From: Bacteroidota bacterium
GTDB lineage: Bacteria > Bacteroidota > Bacteroidia > Flavobacteriales > Flavobacteriaceae
DNA: 64,000 nt
NCBI GenBank assembly: GCA_020161455.1
Contig: JAIUNZ010000007.1
Location: 1-64,000, forward strand
Direction: 5' to 3'
Every line of letters begins with the position of its first letter. The stretch's first letter is position 1. Under the pieces are notes generated by a model. It worked only from the letters and a program-made list of their open reading frames with translations. It did not search any database and had not been told where the DNA came from. The translations under genes and the position numbers were made by a program. Shown here in pieces: positions 7,457-17,084 of the stretch.

Positions 7457-8818
7457 TTATCCAAACAATTGCTCCACAACTTCTTCAATTTTGGAAACTA
7501 AAATTACCTTAATTCCGGGAAACTTGGTAGAAATTTTGTTGTATTTGGATATAAAAATTGTTGAAAAACCTAATTTTTCGGCTTCTTGAATGCGTTGTTC
7601 TACACGGTTTACAGGACGAATTTCGCCTGAAAGACCAACTTCACCAGCAAAACAAACATCTTTACCAACTGCAATATCTTCATTAGAAGAAAGAATGGCT
7701 GCTACAACGGCTAAATCTATGGCTGGATCATCCACCGAAATTCCACCAGTTACATTTAAGAAAACATCTTTTGTTCCCAATCGAAAACCAGCACGTTTTT
7801 CTAATACAGCCAAAATCATGTTCAATCGTTTGGCGTTATAACCCGTTGTGCTTCGTTGCGGAGTTCCATAAACTGCTGAAGAAACTAAAGCTTGAATTTC
7901 TATCATCAATGGTCGCATTCCTTCCAAAGTTGAGGCAATTGCTGTTCCCGAAAGTTCTTCTTCTCGATGTGAAATTAATATTTCGGATGGATTGGAAACT
8001 TCTCGCAGACCAGAACCCTGCATTTCATAAATTCCCAATTCGGCAGTAGAACCAAAACGGTTTTTAAGCGAACGAAGAATTCTATATACATGATTTCTAT
8101 CGCCTTCAAACTGTAAAACGGTATCGACCATGTGTTCCAAAATTTTTGGTCCTGCAATGTTTCCATCTTTGGTTATATGACCAATTAGAATGACAGGAAT
8201 GTTGGTTTCTTTGGCAAATTTTATCAGCTCTGCGGTAGTTTCTCTAATTTGAGAAATACTTCCGGCGGTTGATTCTATATAATCCGTGTGCAAGGTTTGA
8301 ATGGAATCGATAATGACAATATCAGGTTCGATTTCAAGTATGTGTCGAAAAATATTTTGCGTTTTGGTTTCGGTTAAAATGTAGCAGGTGTCACTTTCGG
8401 GAGTAATACGTTCTGCGCGCATTTTAATTTGTTTCTGACTTTCTTCGCCCGAAACGTATAAGGTTTTATAAGGTAGTTTTAACGAAATTTGTAGCAACAA
8501 AGTGCTTTTTCCAATACCAGGTTCGCCACCAAGAAGGATTAAAGAACCTGGTACGATTCCACCACCAAGCACTCTATTCAATTCTCCATCAGTAGTATCC
8601 ATTCTAACTTCATGAGTAGAATCGATTTCTTTAATTTTTAATGGTTTTGAAACGCGTTTGGTTTCAGAAGTTGGAGGTTTCCAACTGGATTTTTCTTCTT
8701 TTTGAATAATTTCTTCGGCAATGGTATTCCATTCTTTACACGAGTTGCATTGGCCTTGCCATTTTGCATATTGAGTCCCACAATTTTGGCAAAAAAAGGT
8801 CGTTTTTAATTTCGCCAT
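7457..8818 (-). CDS. radA: DNA repair protein RadA
   Basis: A 453-residue cytosolic DnaB-like/RecA-like ATPase that drives branch migration of recombination intermediates. It has every RadA landmark: an N-terminal C4 zinc finger (Cys10, Cys13, Cys24, Cys27), Walker A GEPGIGKST at residues 98-106, a Walker B IVIIDSIQT segment, the RadA-specific KNRFG motif near residue 255, and a C-terminal Lon-protease-like domain (residues 280-450; VSVDDPAIDLAVVAAILSS type sequence). The length is normal. Its ATG shares one base with the stop codon of the upstream hydrolase gene, so the two are co-translated. Confidence 0.97.
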   Translation of the reverse strand: MAKLKTTFFCQNCGTQYAKWQGQCNSCKEWNTIAEEIIQKEEKSSWKPPTSETKRVSKPLKIKEIDSTHEVRMDTTDGELNRVLGGGIVPGSLILLGGEPGIGKSTLLLQISLKLPYKTLYVSGEESQKQIKMRAERITPESDTCYILTETKTQNIFRHILEIEPDIVIIDSIQTLHTDYIESTAGSISQIRETTAELIKFAKETNIPVILIGHITKDGNIAGPKILEHMVDTVLQFEGDRNHVYRILRSLKNRFGSTAELGIYEMQGSGLREVSNPSEILISHREEELSGTAIASTLEGMRPLMIEIQALVSSAVYGTPQRSTTGYNAKRLNMILAVLEKRAGFRLGTKDVFLNVTGGISVDDPAIDLAVVAAILSSNEDIAVGKDVCFAGEVGLSGEIRPVNRVEQRIQEAEKLGFSTIFISKYNKISTKFPGIKVILVSKIEEVVEQLFG

Positions 8819-10062
8819 TATTCTGGTTTTTTCTCTTCCGTCGGAGTTTCAGTTGGTGCTTCCGTTGGGTTTTCTTCAACAGGAGTTTCTTCAATTACTT
8901 CACCTTTTTTGCCTTTTTTAGGAGAAAGACGCTTCATTTCTTCTGATTTTTCATACATCATGTCTTTGGTCAAATCGCCAATTTCTTCTCTCTGAAATGC
9001 TCTTAAATAGGTTTTAGAAGCTTTGGCATAATCACCTTTTTTCTCATACATCATTCCCATGTGGTAATCGGCCAACATCGATTTTGGATAGTTTTTTTCA
9101 GCTAATTGTGCTAGTTCGTCAAATTCGTTTAACGCATTATTTTTTAAAATGGCAGCTTCAATTGCTCTGAAATCATTCAATCTTATTTGAAGTTTTAGTC
9201 CTAATGATTTTTCTAATAATTCATATTTTTGTTTCAAATATTCAGCATATCCTGAAGGTAATTTGACAATTTTTTCTTGAAACTCCGTCATTGAAATAGG
9301 TTGATAGACAGAGAATATTTGATACAAAGCACTTGGGATTGCATGTAAAACAACAGAATAGTGAGAAGCATCTTTAAAGTCTTCAAATTTATAATTTAGA
9401 GTTGGTTTATTGATTTTTTTTATTTCTTCGTCCATTGTCAAAATTCGAGTTCTCATTTTCTTTAAATCACCATCAGCAGTACAATGATAGTAGAAAATAG
9501 GTTGTTGAATGGTAGCTAATCGTTGTGGAAGGTTTTTTTCCATTTCGAAAGGCAATTCTGGACTAAAAGAAATATAAGCGTTAAAAATAGGTTGGTCTTT
9601 GTAAAGATATAAATTTAAAAAACCAGCAGTAACGTCTAAGCCCGAAACAATTCTAAAAGGTGCGACTCTATAGTTTTTTTCAATTTGTGGGATTAGTTCC
9701 ATGCCAATAAATTCAAAAAACTGGGTTCCTTTTTCTTCGGGCAGCCCCGTTTCAGCATTAACAGCGCAGTCAGCTTCTCGAGTATTGTTTTGATTGATGC
9801 CAACTATAATTACCTCTGGTAAATCATCCCAATAGTAGCCATAACTCAAAGCACCATTAAAGGCACTAAAAAGAAAATCGCCATCCAAAAGCACTAATAT
9901 TGGGTATTTTTGAGATTTGTTTTTTTCATAAGAAGGTGGAAGACTTATAAAAATTTCTCTTTTCTCGTTTAGTTTTTTTGAAAAAATAGTGTCAGTAATT
10001 TTTTTTTGAGAAAAAGAAGTTGCTGAAAAAGCGATTATTACTAAAAAAAGTATTTTTTTCAT
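8818..10062 (-). CDS. Secreted alpha/beta-hydrolase-fold protein with TPR-like tail, apparently lacking the catalytic serine
   Basis: A 414-residue exported protein with a signal peptide (LVIIAFSATSFSQ) and an esterase-D/Fes-like alpha/beta-hydrolase domain at residues 25-260 (YPILVLLDGDFLFSAF, PEVIIVGINQNNTRE). Where relatives have a GHSxGG nucleophile elbow, this protein reads RIVSGLDVTAGFLNLY, with Asp or Thr in place of Ser. The acid region (TADGDLKKMRTRI) and histidine region (DASHYSVVLHAIP) remain recognisable. Residues 320-385 contain a TPR-like helical pair (YHMGMMYEKKGDYAKASKTYLRAF) and the end is a Pro/Glu/Thr-rich low-complexity tail. It is likely a non-catalytic scaffold or an enzyme with a changed mechanism. 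It is coupled to radA by a one-base stop/start overlap. Confidence 0.78.
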   Translation of the reverse strand: MKKILFLVIIAFSATSFSQKKITDTIFSKKLNEKREIFISLPPSYEKNKSQKYPILVLLDGDFLFSAFNGALSYGYYWDDLPEVIIVGINQNNTREADCAVNAETGLPEEKGTQFFEFIGMELIPQIEKNYRVAPFRIVSGLDVTAGFLNLYLYKDQPIFNAYISFSPELPFEMEKNLPQRLATIQQPIFYYHCTADGDLKKMRTRILTMDEEIKKINKPTLNYKFEDFKDASHYSVVLHAIPSALYQIFSVYQPISMTEFQEKIVKLPSGYAEYLKQKYELLEKSLGLKLQIRLNDFRAIEAAILKNNALNEFDELAQLAEKNYPKSMLADYHMGMMYEKKGDYAKASKTYLRAFQREEIGDLTKDMMYEKSEEMKRLSPKKGKKGEVIEETPVEENPTEAPTETPTEEKKPE

Positions 10063-10118
10063 AAAGATTGGTTTAGGTCAATAATTAGCTTTGCTAAAAT
10101 AGTTAGCAAGATACTAAT

Positions 10119-11084
10119 TTATTTATTTTTATTTAAAATTGGCAATAATAAATAAGAAACTAAACCAAGGACTATAGTTAGCAGTGTTTGTGAAGTCCAT
10201 ACCAACCATCCAAATGCAGTACCGGATTCTGTAGATATTCCGTATAACGATAGGACTAATGCTATTGAAAAAGGATAAGCTCCTAATCCACCATTAGAAA
10301 AACCAATAGCTAAACTGCCAAAAATAAATCCCATAATAACGATATCAAAACTAATATTTGAAGTTTCTGGCAATGCAAAAATTGAAACATAAAACATCGA
10401 TAAGTAGGAAAACCATATAAAAAAAGAATGAAAAAGATATTTCCATTTATCTTTCATTTTAAAAATAGTTGTCATTCCTTCGGTTAAGCCAGCTAATCTC
10501 TTTTTTAATTTTTTTATAATTTTCCACTCTGCGTATATCCAAATTAGAATAAAAAATATGAATAAAACCAAACCAACTGTAGAAAAAATCCCAATGGTTT
10601 TTAGGGATACATTTTTATCAATTAAAAATCTATTTAATTTATCAAATTGCAATAAAAAACCAATAAAAACAAACAGGAAAAAGATAGCCAAATCAACTAT
10701 TCTTTCGGCAACTATAGTTCCAAAAGCTTTGTCAAAAGGAATGTTCTCATATTTTTTTAGTAAAGCTGCACGAGAAACTTCACCCGAGCGGGGAACAGTT
10801 AAATTGACTAAATAGGATACAGAAACGGTAAAAAAATTATTGTAAAATTTCGTTTGATATCCTAAATGGTGTAATGAATATTTCCAACGATAGGCTCTAG
10901 ACCAATAGCCAACACAAGCAATAATTAGGGATAAAAAAATATAATAATAATTTGCTTTTTGGAAACTGATTTTTATTTTATCAATTTCCTCTAAAGTTAA
11001 TGTTGAAAATTGATAATAAATGATTCCAATTCCAATAAAAAGAGGAACTAAAATAGACAGCCATTTCCGAATTTTATTTTTCAA
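10119..11084 (-). CDS. Lysylphosphatidylglycerol synthase transmembrane-domain protein (UPF0104 family)
   Basis: A 321-residue integral membrane protein with about eight hydrophobic segments, matching the flippase-like LPG_synthase_TM family (AglD/MprF N-terminal type). The conserved motif SGEVSRAALLKKYENIPFDKAFGTIVAERIVDL-type region lies at about residues 100-132, and the GGLGAYPFS segment near residue 265 is also typical. There is no aminoacyl-transferase domain, so it is the membrane half only. It starts two bases after the panD stop, implying co-transcription, but a link with pantothenate synthesis is unlikely and the arrangement may be historical. The substrate is unknown. Confidence 0.88.
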   Translation of the reverse strand: MKNKIRKWLSILVPLFIGIGIIYYQFSTLTLEEIDKIKISFQKANYYYIFLSLIIACVGYWSRAYRWKYSLHHLGYQTKFYNNFFTVSVSYLVNLTVPRSGEVSRAALLKKYENIPFDKAFGTIVAERIVDLAIFFLFVFIGFLLQFDKLNRFLIDKNVSLKTIGIFSTVGLVLFIFFILIWIYAEWKIIKKLKKRLAGLTEGMTTIFKMKDKWKYLFHSFFIWFSYLSMFYVSIFALPETSNISFDIVIMGFIFGSLAIGFSNGGLGAYPFSIALVLSLYGISTESGTAFGWLVWTSQTLLTIVLGLVSYLLLPILNKNK

Positions 11085-11086
11085 GA

Positions 11087-11437
11087 CTAAGTTAATGAAT
11101 TGTCTTCTTCATTAGGGAATACCAACCATGGTTTAAAGGTTTTTGCTTTTTCAAATTCCATTAAGGCATAGGAAATTATAATGATGACATCTCCTTTTTG
11201 AACGCGTCTAGCAGCTGGACCATTTAGTGTGATTTCACCTGAGTTTTTATTTCCTTTGATAACATAGGTTTCAAAACGTTCCCCATTATTAATATTAACA
11301 ATAGTCACTTTCTCGCCTTCAATGAGATTTGAAGCATCCATTAGAGCTTCGTCAATAGTGATACTTCCGATATAGTTTAAATCGGCTCCGGTAACTTTTA
11401 CGCGGTGAATTTTTGATTTTACAACTTCAATTTGCAT
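11087..11437 (-). CDS. panD: Aspartate 1-decarboxylase (pyruvoyl enzyme)
   Basis: PanD makes beta-alanine from L-aspartate for pantothenate synthesis. The 116-residue product has the normal length and carries the self-cleavage site Gly24-Ser25 (NYIGSITID), where Ser25 becomes the pyruvoyl cofactor of the alpha chain. Other landmarks are Lys9, the [13 protein letters not shown] segment and [17 protein letters not shown], which lines the active site. It follows panC on the same strand after 13 bases, so the two enzymes supplying and using beta-alanine are encoded together. Confidence 0.97.
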   Translation of the reverse strand: MQIEVVKSKIHRVKVTGADLNYIGSITIDEALMDASNLIEGEKVTIVNINNGERFETYVIKGNKNSGEITLNGPAARRVQKGDVIIIISYALMEFEKAKTFKPWLVFPNEEDNSLT

Positions 11438-11450
11438 GGGGCAAAAATAA

Positions 11451-12302
11451 TTAATTTAATGAAATAGTATCGATTAATCTGATATTGTTTACGAACACGG
11501 CTATAAAAGCACGATATTTTTTTGATTTGTTTTTTCTATTACAAGGAAGCAATTGGTCTTCATCAGCAATTTCAAAATATTCAAGCTCAAATTTTTTATT
11601 CTCATTAAATACAGAGGCAACCCAATTCATAACTTCCTTGGCACTCTTAGTTTTAAAGAGCGTTTTTGCTTCTAATAGCGTTTTATAAATAATAGAGGCT
11701 TCTTTTCGCTCAATTGATGATAGTCTCTCATTTCTAGAACTCATTGCAAGTCCGTTTGTTTCTCTTAATATTGGGCAACCAATTATGTTTACTGGAATTT
11801 TATATTTTGAAGTCAATTTTCGGATGATTTGCAATTGTTGAAAATCTTTTTCTCCAAAATAGGCATTAGTAGGTTTTACAATCTTAAATAATTCTTTAAC
11901 GATTGTTCCAACACCGTCAAAATGTCCTGTTCGATATTTGCCTTCCATTTGGTTTTCTAAACCATCAAAATTAAAATGTTCTGAAACTGTTTTCCCTTTA
12001 TAAATGTCTTCAACCGTCGGAGCATAAACAATTATATCGGTTGAGATTTTTTTTATTTTTTCAACATCAGACTGTAACGTTCTCGGGTATTTTTTTAAAT
12101 CTTCAGGATTGTTAAACTGTGTTGGATTGACAAAAATACTTATAATCACTAAAGAATTTTCTTGTTTTGCTGTTTCCAACAATGACAAGTGACCTTGATG
12201 TAAAGCACCCATTGTAGGCACAAAACCAATTGTTGATTTATCATTGTAAAATGGTATAAGATGATTACTCAGCTCATTTTGAGTTACGAAAATTTTCATC
12301 AA
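11451..12302 (-). CDS. panC: Pantothenate synthetase
   Basis: PanC condenses pantoate with beta-alanine using ATP. The 283-residue length is standard. Motifs include [17 protein letters not shown] (the HIGH-type ATP site), [42 protein letters not shown] and [11 protein letters not shown], all characteristic of the family. Translation probably starts at the tandem Met-Met at 12302. A minus-strand TAAGTTTG element at 12328-12321 is placed to start the message about 10 bases upstream. It is the first gene of the minus-strand run that continues with panD. Confidence 0.97.
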   Translation of the reverse strand: MMKIFVTQNELSNHLIPFYNDKSTIGFVPTMGALHQGHLSLLETAKQENSLVIISIFVNPTQFNNPEDLKKYPRTLQSDVEKIKKISTDIIVYAPTVEDIYKGKTVSEHFNFDGLENQMEGKYRTGHFDGVGTIVKELFKIVKPTNAYFGEKDFQQLQIIRKLTSKYKIPVNIIGCPILRETNGLAMSSRNERLSSIERKEASIIYKTLLEAKTLFKTKSAKEVMNWVASVFNENKKFELEYFEIADEDQLLPCNRKNKSKKYRAFIAVFVNNIRLIDTISLN

Positions 12303-12320
12303 TTATCTTTAGTTAGGGTG

Positions 12321-12328
12321 CAAACTTA
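12321..12328 (-). promoter_or_regulatory. -7 element of the panC-panD promoter
   Basis: TAAGTTTG read on the minus strand fits TAnnTTTG and lies 19 bases before the panC start. No convincing -33 box is visible. Confidence 0.4.
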
Positions 12329-12359
12329 CTATTTTCATATATAACTGCGCAATTTTTTG

Positions 12360-12367
12360 TACTTTTG
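12360..12367 (+). promoter_or_regulatory. -7 element upstream of the glycogen-synthase-like gene
   Basis: TACTTTTG fits TAnnTTTG and stands 38 bases before the ATG at 12406. It is divergent from the panC element. The -33 region is poor. Confidence 0.4.
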
Positions 12368-12405
12368 CATGTTTTTTAACGCCAATAAATAAAGAAAAGT
12401 AAAAT

Positions 12406-13212
12406 ATGGAAGACAAGAGGATATTATATGTATCATCTGAGGTAGTGCCTTATTTGGCAGAAAGTGAAGTTTCTTTAATGTCTTATGATGTTCCAAAAAT
12501 GATTAACGATCAAGGAGGACAGATAAGAATTTTTATGCCTAGATATGGCAATATTAACGAAAGAAGGCATCAATTGCATGAGGTTATTCGTTTGTCTGGG
12601 ATGAATTTAGTGGTAAATGATTTAGACATGCCTTTGATTATTAAAGTAGCATCAATACCCAAAGAAAGAATTCAGGTTTATTTTATTGATAATGATGAGT
12701 ATTTTAAAAGAAAAGCTACATTTACAGACGAAGAAGGCAGCATGTATCCCGATAATGATGAAAGAGCCATTTTCTTTGCAAAAGGTGTTATAGAAACCGT
12801 TAAAAAACTAAACTGGGTACCAGATATTATTCATGTTCACGGTTGGATGGCAAGCGTTTTGCCGGTTTATTTAAAACATTTTTACAAAGACGAAGCTTTG
12901 TTTTCGGATACTAAAATTGTAATTTCTGTATATGGTCAGTCTTTTGATGGGACCTTAAACAACGAAATGATTAACAAGATTGCTTTTGACAATATTCCAT
13001 TAGAAGCGATAAAAGAACTTGAAACCCCTACTTATGAGAACATTATAAAGAGTGCCATCAATAATTCTGATGCAGTAATTGTCGCTTCATCGAGTATTTC
13101 GTCAAGTTTAACAAATTTTATTGAATCTTCGGATAAACCTTTTTTACCTTTCGCCCCGAAAGAACAGTTTGCAAATGCATATACTGAATTTTACAAAAAA
13201 ATGCTTTCATAA
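12406..13212 (+). CDS. Glycogen/starch synthase N-terminal-domain protein (GT5 stub)
   Basis: A 268-residue protein matching only the N-terminal Rossmann domain of GT5 glycogen synthases: ILYVSSEVVPYL at the start, IFMPRYGNINERRHQ, and PDIIHVHGWMASVLPVYLK in the middle. Full-length GlgA is about 480 residues and has a C-terminal GT-B domain that is absent here. The KTGG loop that binds ADP-glucose near the N-terminus is replaced by AESE. Half-length proteins of this kind recur in flavobacterial genomes beside panC. I therefore doubt catalytic glycogen synthesis and treat it as a conserved derivative of unknown role. The DUF4270 gene follows after 21 bases. Confidence 0.8.
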   Translation: MEDKRILYVSSEVVPYLAESEVSLMSYDVPKMINDQGGQIRIFMPRYGNINERRHQLHEVIRLSGMNLVVNDLDMPLIIKVASIPKERIQVYFIDNDEYFKRKATFTDEEGSMYPDNDERAIFFAKGVIETVKKLNWVPDIIHVHGWMASVLPVYLKHFYKDEALFSDTKIVISVYGQSFDGTLNNEMINKIAFDNIPLEAIKELETPTYENIIKSAINNSDAVIVASSSISSSLTNFIESSDKPFLPFAPKEQFANAYTEFYKKMLS

Positions 13213-13233
13213 ATATTTATATATAAATTAAAG

Positions 13234-14943
13234 ATGAATTTTAAATCTTATTTACTTAGATTTTTTAGTTTTACTATTTTCGCAATGATGATTTCTTGCG
13301 ATAAAGATTTTAACGAAATTGGAACTAACATCGTTGGTGGTGACAATGACCACTATCTGTTTGATAGATATGAAAATGCTTCTATTAAAGCATACAATCA
13401 AAAAATTGGTGCTGTTGCGATGAATAATTTGCCGATAAATCCATTAGGTATTTATAAAAATCCAGTTTTTGGAACAACTACCGCTGGTTTTGTGTCACAA
13501 TTGGAAATGGCTTCGGGTTCAATTGGCAGAAAATTTAATAATACCGATAGCACTCTTTATCAAGATTTGCCAATTATTGATAGTGTTATTTTAAATGTAC
13601 CTTATTATAGTAAAGTTATTGGTACTGTCACTTCAGAAGGTGTTAGTACTTATCAGTTGGACTCCATCTATGGTGAAGCTGGTTCAAAAATGAGATTAAG
13701 CGTTTATGAATCTAACTATTTTTTGAGAGATTTAGATCCTACAGCTCAATTTACGGAGCAACAAGTGTTTTACAATGATATGCAAGAAATTGAAAATCAA
13801 AAAACACCTTTTGTTTTAAATAACTTATCTGTTTTTGATGATAAAAATTTAGATGGACATGAAAATGCTCAGTTTTATTTCGACAAAAGAGAACATAAAA
13901 CAACAGTTAAAAATTCTGAAAATGTTGATGTTCCTACAAGATCAGTACCATCTTTGCGATTGCATTTAGACAAAGCAACTTTTTATAATAAAATAATAAA
14001 TGCACCAACTAGTCAATTGGCAAGCAATACAATTTTCAAAAATTATTTTCGAGGATTGTATTTTAAAGTTGAAGATTTAGGAAATTCAAACAGTATGGCA
14101 ATGTTGAATTTCGCTAATGCGAACGCAAAAGTTACGGTATATTATACTGAAGATTTAAAAGTTACCGTTGGCAGCACTACTACTTTTGAAAAAAAGAATA
14201 AAACGTTTGATTTAAATTTTGCAGGAAACCGAGTGAGTTTACAATCCAATTCTAATGAAAACATGGATTATTTGAGTGCTGCTAATGCTACTCAAGAAGC
14301 TTCAAAATTATATTTAAAAGGGGGAGAAGGCTCAATAGCAATAATTGATTTGTTTGGACCCGATGCTGACAATAATGGAATTGCAGATGAAGTAGAACAA
14401 ATTAAAGCAAATGGATGGCTTATAAACGAAGCTAATTTAACCTTCTATATTGATAAAACAGCGATAACTGGTCAAGCTATTGAACCCAATAGATTAATGT
14501 TATACGATTTAAATAACAATAGAGTCTTGCTAGATTATTTAACTGACCAAAGTCTAAACAGTAGAAATCCTAAACAGAATAAGTTTATACATGGCGGGAT
14601 TTTGCTCGATGAAGATGATGTTTTTGTTAAGCAAATTAAAGATGAAACAACAGGCTTAATAACCAATAGAGGAACTAAATATAAAATTAGATTAACAAAT
14701 CATATTAAAAATCTAATAAATAAAGACTCTACTAATGTTCGATTAGGGCTGGTTGTAACAGAGTCAATTAACACCATTGGGTTTTCAAAATTAAAAACAC
14801 CAATTGGAAACATTAAAAAAGTACCACAAATGTCGGCGCTAAGCCCAGTTGGAACAATTCTATATGGAACCAACATTCCTGTTGGAGATCCAAATTATGC
14901 GAATAGATTAAAATTGGAAATTTATTATACCAAACCTGACTAA
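13234..14943 (+). CDS. DUF4270 domain lipoprotein
   Basis: A 569-residue exported lipoprotein (FAMMISC gives the acylated cysteine at residue 22) belonging to the Bacteroidota-specific DUF4270 family. The N-terminal part has the family's DKDFNEIGTNIVGGDN opening and the NPLGIYKNPVFGTTTAGFVSQ segment. The rest is beta-rich, with repeated YYTEDL and LRLHLDKATF strands, and ends LEIYYTKPD. The function is unknown; a surface or periplasmic location is expected. It lies between the GT5 stub and glmS (12 bases), all on the same strand, which forms a conserved trio in Flavobacteria. Confidence 0.88.
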   Translation: MNFKSYLLRFFSFTIFAMMISCDKDFNEIGTNIVGGDNDHYLFDRYENASIKAYNQKIGAVAMNNLPINPLGIYKNPVFGTTTAGFVSQLEMASGSIGRKFNNTDSTLYQDLPIIDSVILNVPYYSKVIGTVTSEGVSTYQLDSIYGEAGSKMRLSVYESNYFLRDLDPTAQFTEQQVFYNDMQEIENQKTPFVLNNLSVFDDKNLDGHENAQFYFDKREHKTTVKNSENVDVPTRSVPSLRLHLDKATFYNKIINAPTSQLASNTIFKNYFRGLYFKVEDLGNSNSMAMLNFANANAKVTVYYTEDLKVTVGSTTTFEKKNKTFDLNFAGNRVSLQSNSNENMDYLSAANATQEASKLYLKGGEGSIAIIDLFGPDADNNGIADEVEQIKANGWLINEANLTFYIDKTAITGQAIEPNRLMLYDLNNNRVLLDYLTDQSLNSRNPKQNKFIHGGILLDEDDVFVKQIKDETTGLITNRGTKYKIRLTNHIKNLINKDSTNVRLGLVVTESINTIGFSKLKTPIGNIKKVPQMSALSPVGTILYGTNIPVGDPNYANRLKLEIYYTKPD

Positions 14944-14955
14944 ATACAAAAAACT

Positions 14956-16803
14956 ATGTGTGGAATTGTTGGATATATAGGACATCGCGAGGCGTACCCT
15001 ATAGTGATAAAAGGACTAAAAAGATTAGAATACAGAGGCTATGATAGTGCGGGAATAATGCTTTTTGATGGAAATGATTTAAAAGTTTCTAAAACCAAAG
15101 GCAAAGTTTCTGACCTTGAAGAAAAGTCAATCGACATAGCAAATGCTAACGCTACTATTGGAATGGGACATACCCGTTGGGCTACACATGGTGTGCCAAA
15201 TGATGTAAATTCACATCCACATTTATCAAACTCTGGTAAAATTGCCATTATTCATAATGGAATTATTGAAAATTACGAACCTTTAAAAAAAGAACTTATT
15301 AATAGAGGTTATGTTTTTAAATCAGATACGGATACTGAAGTTCTTGTAAATCTAATTGAAGAAGTTCAGAAAAAAGAAAAACTTAAATTAGGTAAAGCTG
15401 TTCAAGTAGCCTTAAACCAAGTTGTGGGAGCGTATGCTATTTGTGTTTTTGATGTAGAAAAACCAGATGAAATTGTCGTGGCACGATTAGGAAGTCCACT
15501 GGCTATTGGCGTAGGAAAAGACGAGTATTTTATTGCATCAGATGCATCACCTTTTATCGAATATACTTCTAACGCCATCTATTTAGAAGATGAAGAAATG
15601 GCAGTCATAAGAAGACATAAGCCATTAAAAATTAGAAAAATTAAAGATGATTCCATGGTTGATCCTTATATTCAAGAACTTCAAATGAATTTGGAGCAAA
15701 TTGAAAAAGGAGGATACGATCACTTTATGCTTAAAGAAATTTATGAGCAACCTAATGTTATAAAAGACACTTACAGAGGAAGACTTCATTCTAACCAAGG
15801 TCTTATCCAGATGTCGGGTGTTGAAGACAATCTTGAAAAATTCTTAAACGCCGAAAGAATTTTAATAGTTGCCTGTGGAACGTCATGGCATGCAGGTTTA
15901 GTTGCAGAATATGTAATTGAAGAATTTGCTAGAATTCCTGTTGAGGTAGAGTATGCTTCTGAATTTAGATATAGAAACCCAATCATTACCGCTAAAGATA
16001 TTGTAATAGCCATTTCTCAATCGGGAGAAACAGCAGATACATTAGCTGCGATAAAGTTAGCCAAAGAAAAAGGTGCTTTTGTATTTGGAGTTTGTAATGT
16101 AGTAGGTTCTTCTATTTCAAGAGAATCTCATGCAGGTGCATATACCCATGCAGGTCCAGAAATCGGTGTAGCTTCTACAAAAGCATTTACAACACAAATC
16201 ACAGTTTTAACTATGATAGCACTTCGATTAGCAAAAGCAAAAGGAACACTTACTAATTCAGATTTCTTCAGGTATTTGCAAGAATTAGAAATTATTCCTG
16301 AAAAAGTATCCGAAGCATTAAAGACAAACGATATCGCAAAAGAAATTGCATCAATTTATAAGGATGCGCCAAACTGTTTGTATTTAGGAAGAGGTTATAA
16401 TTTCCCAGTTGCTTTAGAAGGCGCATTAAAATTAAAAGAAATATCCTATATACATGCTGAAGGGTATCCAGCAGCAGAAATGAAGCACGGACCAATTGCT
16501 TTGATTGATGAAAAAATGCCAGTAATCGTAATTGCACCAAAACAAGGTCATTATGATAAAGTGGTAAGTAATATTCAAGAAATTAAATCAAGAAGTGGAA
16601 AAATTATTGCTATTGTTACCAAAGGTGATACACAAGTAAAACAATTGGCTGACCACGTAATCGAAATCCCTGAAACTTCGGATGCATTATCGCCATTAAT
16701 TACAACTATTCCATTGCAATTATTGTCTTATCATATTGCGGTTATGAGAGAATGCAATGTTGACCAACCAAGAAATTTGGCGAAATCAGTTACGGTTGAG
16801 TAA
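14956..16803 (+). CDS. glmS: Glutamine-fructose-6-phosphate aminotransferase (isomerizing)
   Basis: GlmS makes glucosamine-6-phosphate from fructose-6-phosphate and glutamine, the first step toward UDP-GlcNAc for peptidoglycan and lipid A. The 615-residue length is standard. After Met1 removal Cys2 (MCGIVGYIG) is the glutaminase nucleophile. The N-terminal Ntn domain has MGHTRWATHGVPNDVNSHPH. Two SIS sugar-isomerase domains follow (ACGTSWHAGLVAEYVIEEF and ISQSGETADTLAAI; LYLGRGYNFPVALEGALKLKE), and it ends in the usual PRNLAKSVTVE. A strong terminator follows. No ribozyme-like leader is present, as expected in this phylum. Confidence 0.98.
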   Translation: MCGIVGYIGHREAYPIVIKGLKRLEYRGYDSAGIMLFDGNDLKVSKTKGKVSDLEEKSIDIANANATIGMGHTRWATHGVPNDVNSHPHLSNSGKIAIIHNGIIENYEPLKKELINRGYVFKSDTDTEVLVNLIEEVQKKEKLKLGKAVQVALNQVVGAYAICVFDVEKPDEIVVARLGSPLAIGVGKDEYFIASDASPFIEYTSNAIYLEDEEMAVIRRHKPLKIRKIKDDSMVDPYIQELQMNLEQIEKGGYDHFMLKEIYEQPNVIKDTYRGRLHSNQGLIQMSGVEDNLEKFLNAERILIVACGTSWHAGLVAEYVIEEFARIPVEVEYASEFRYRNPIITAKDIVIAISQSGETADTLAAIKLAKEKGAFVFGVCNVVGSSISRESHAGAYTHAGPEIGVASTKAFTTQITVLTMIALRLAKAKGTLTNSDFFRYLQELEIIPEKVSEALKTNDIAKEIASIYKDAPNCLYLGRGYNFPVALEGALKLKEISYIHAEGYPAAEMKHGPIALIDEKMPVIVIAPKQGHYDKVVSNIQEIKSRSGKIIAIVTKGDTQVKQLADHVIEIPETSDALSPLITTIPLQLLSYHIAVMRECNVDQPRNLAKSVTVE

Positions 16804-16824
16804 ATTTTTTGAAAATAATATTTT

Positions 16825-16854
16825 AAAAAAGCGAGAATTACATCTCGCTTTTTT
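16825..16854 (+). terminator. Terminator of the glmS transcript
   Basis: Stem GCGAGA/TCTCGC extended by an A-run on the left and a T-run on the right, starting 21 bases after the glmS stop. Confidence 0.85.
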
Positions 16855-17084
16855 ATTGGGGTTTTTTGAAGAATCTATAAAATTTTAACAACTTTATATG
16901 CGCGCATAGTGTTTTTTTTATCGAAACAGTATTTTTGTTAAAAAAAACATAATTTTTATAGATTTAGAATTCAATAATTTAATTGAGAAATATTTATAAT
17001 TCAATAAAAATAAGCATCGATTATTAATAATCTAAAAAAAATATTTGTACTTTGGCTACTTAAACCAACAAAATTAAAAACCAA

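Noticed and set aside
11437-11450. Promoter just before panD (TATTTTTG on the minus strand)
   Set aside because: It lies only four bases before the panD ATG, so a normal start site would fall inside the codon region; co-transcription from panC is simpler.
15039-16540. Antisense frames inside glmS and similar long shadows in other genes
   Set aside because: They follow the codon periodicity of the real gene and encode no recognisable domain.
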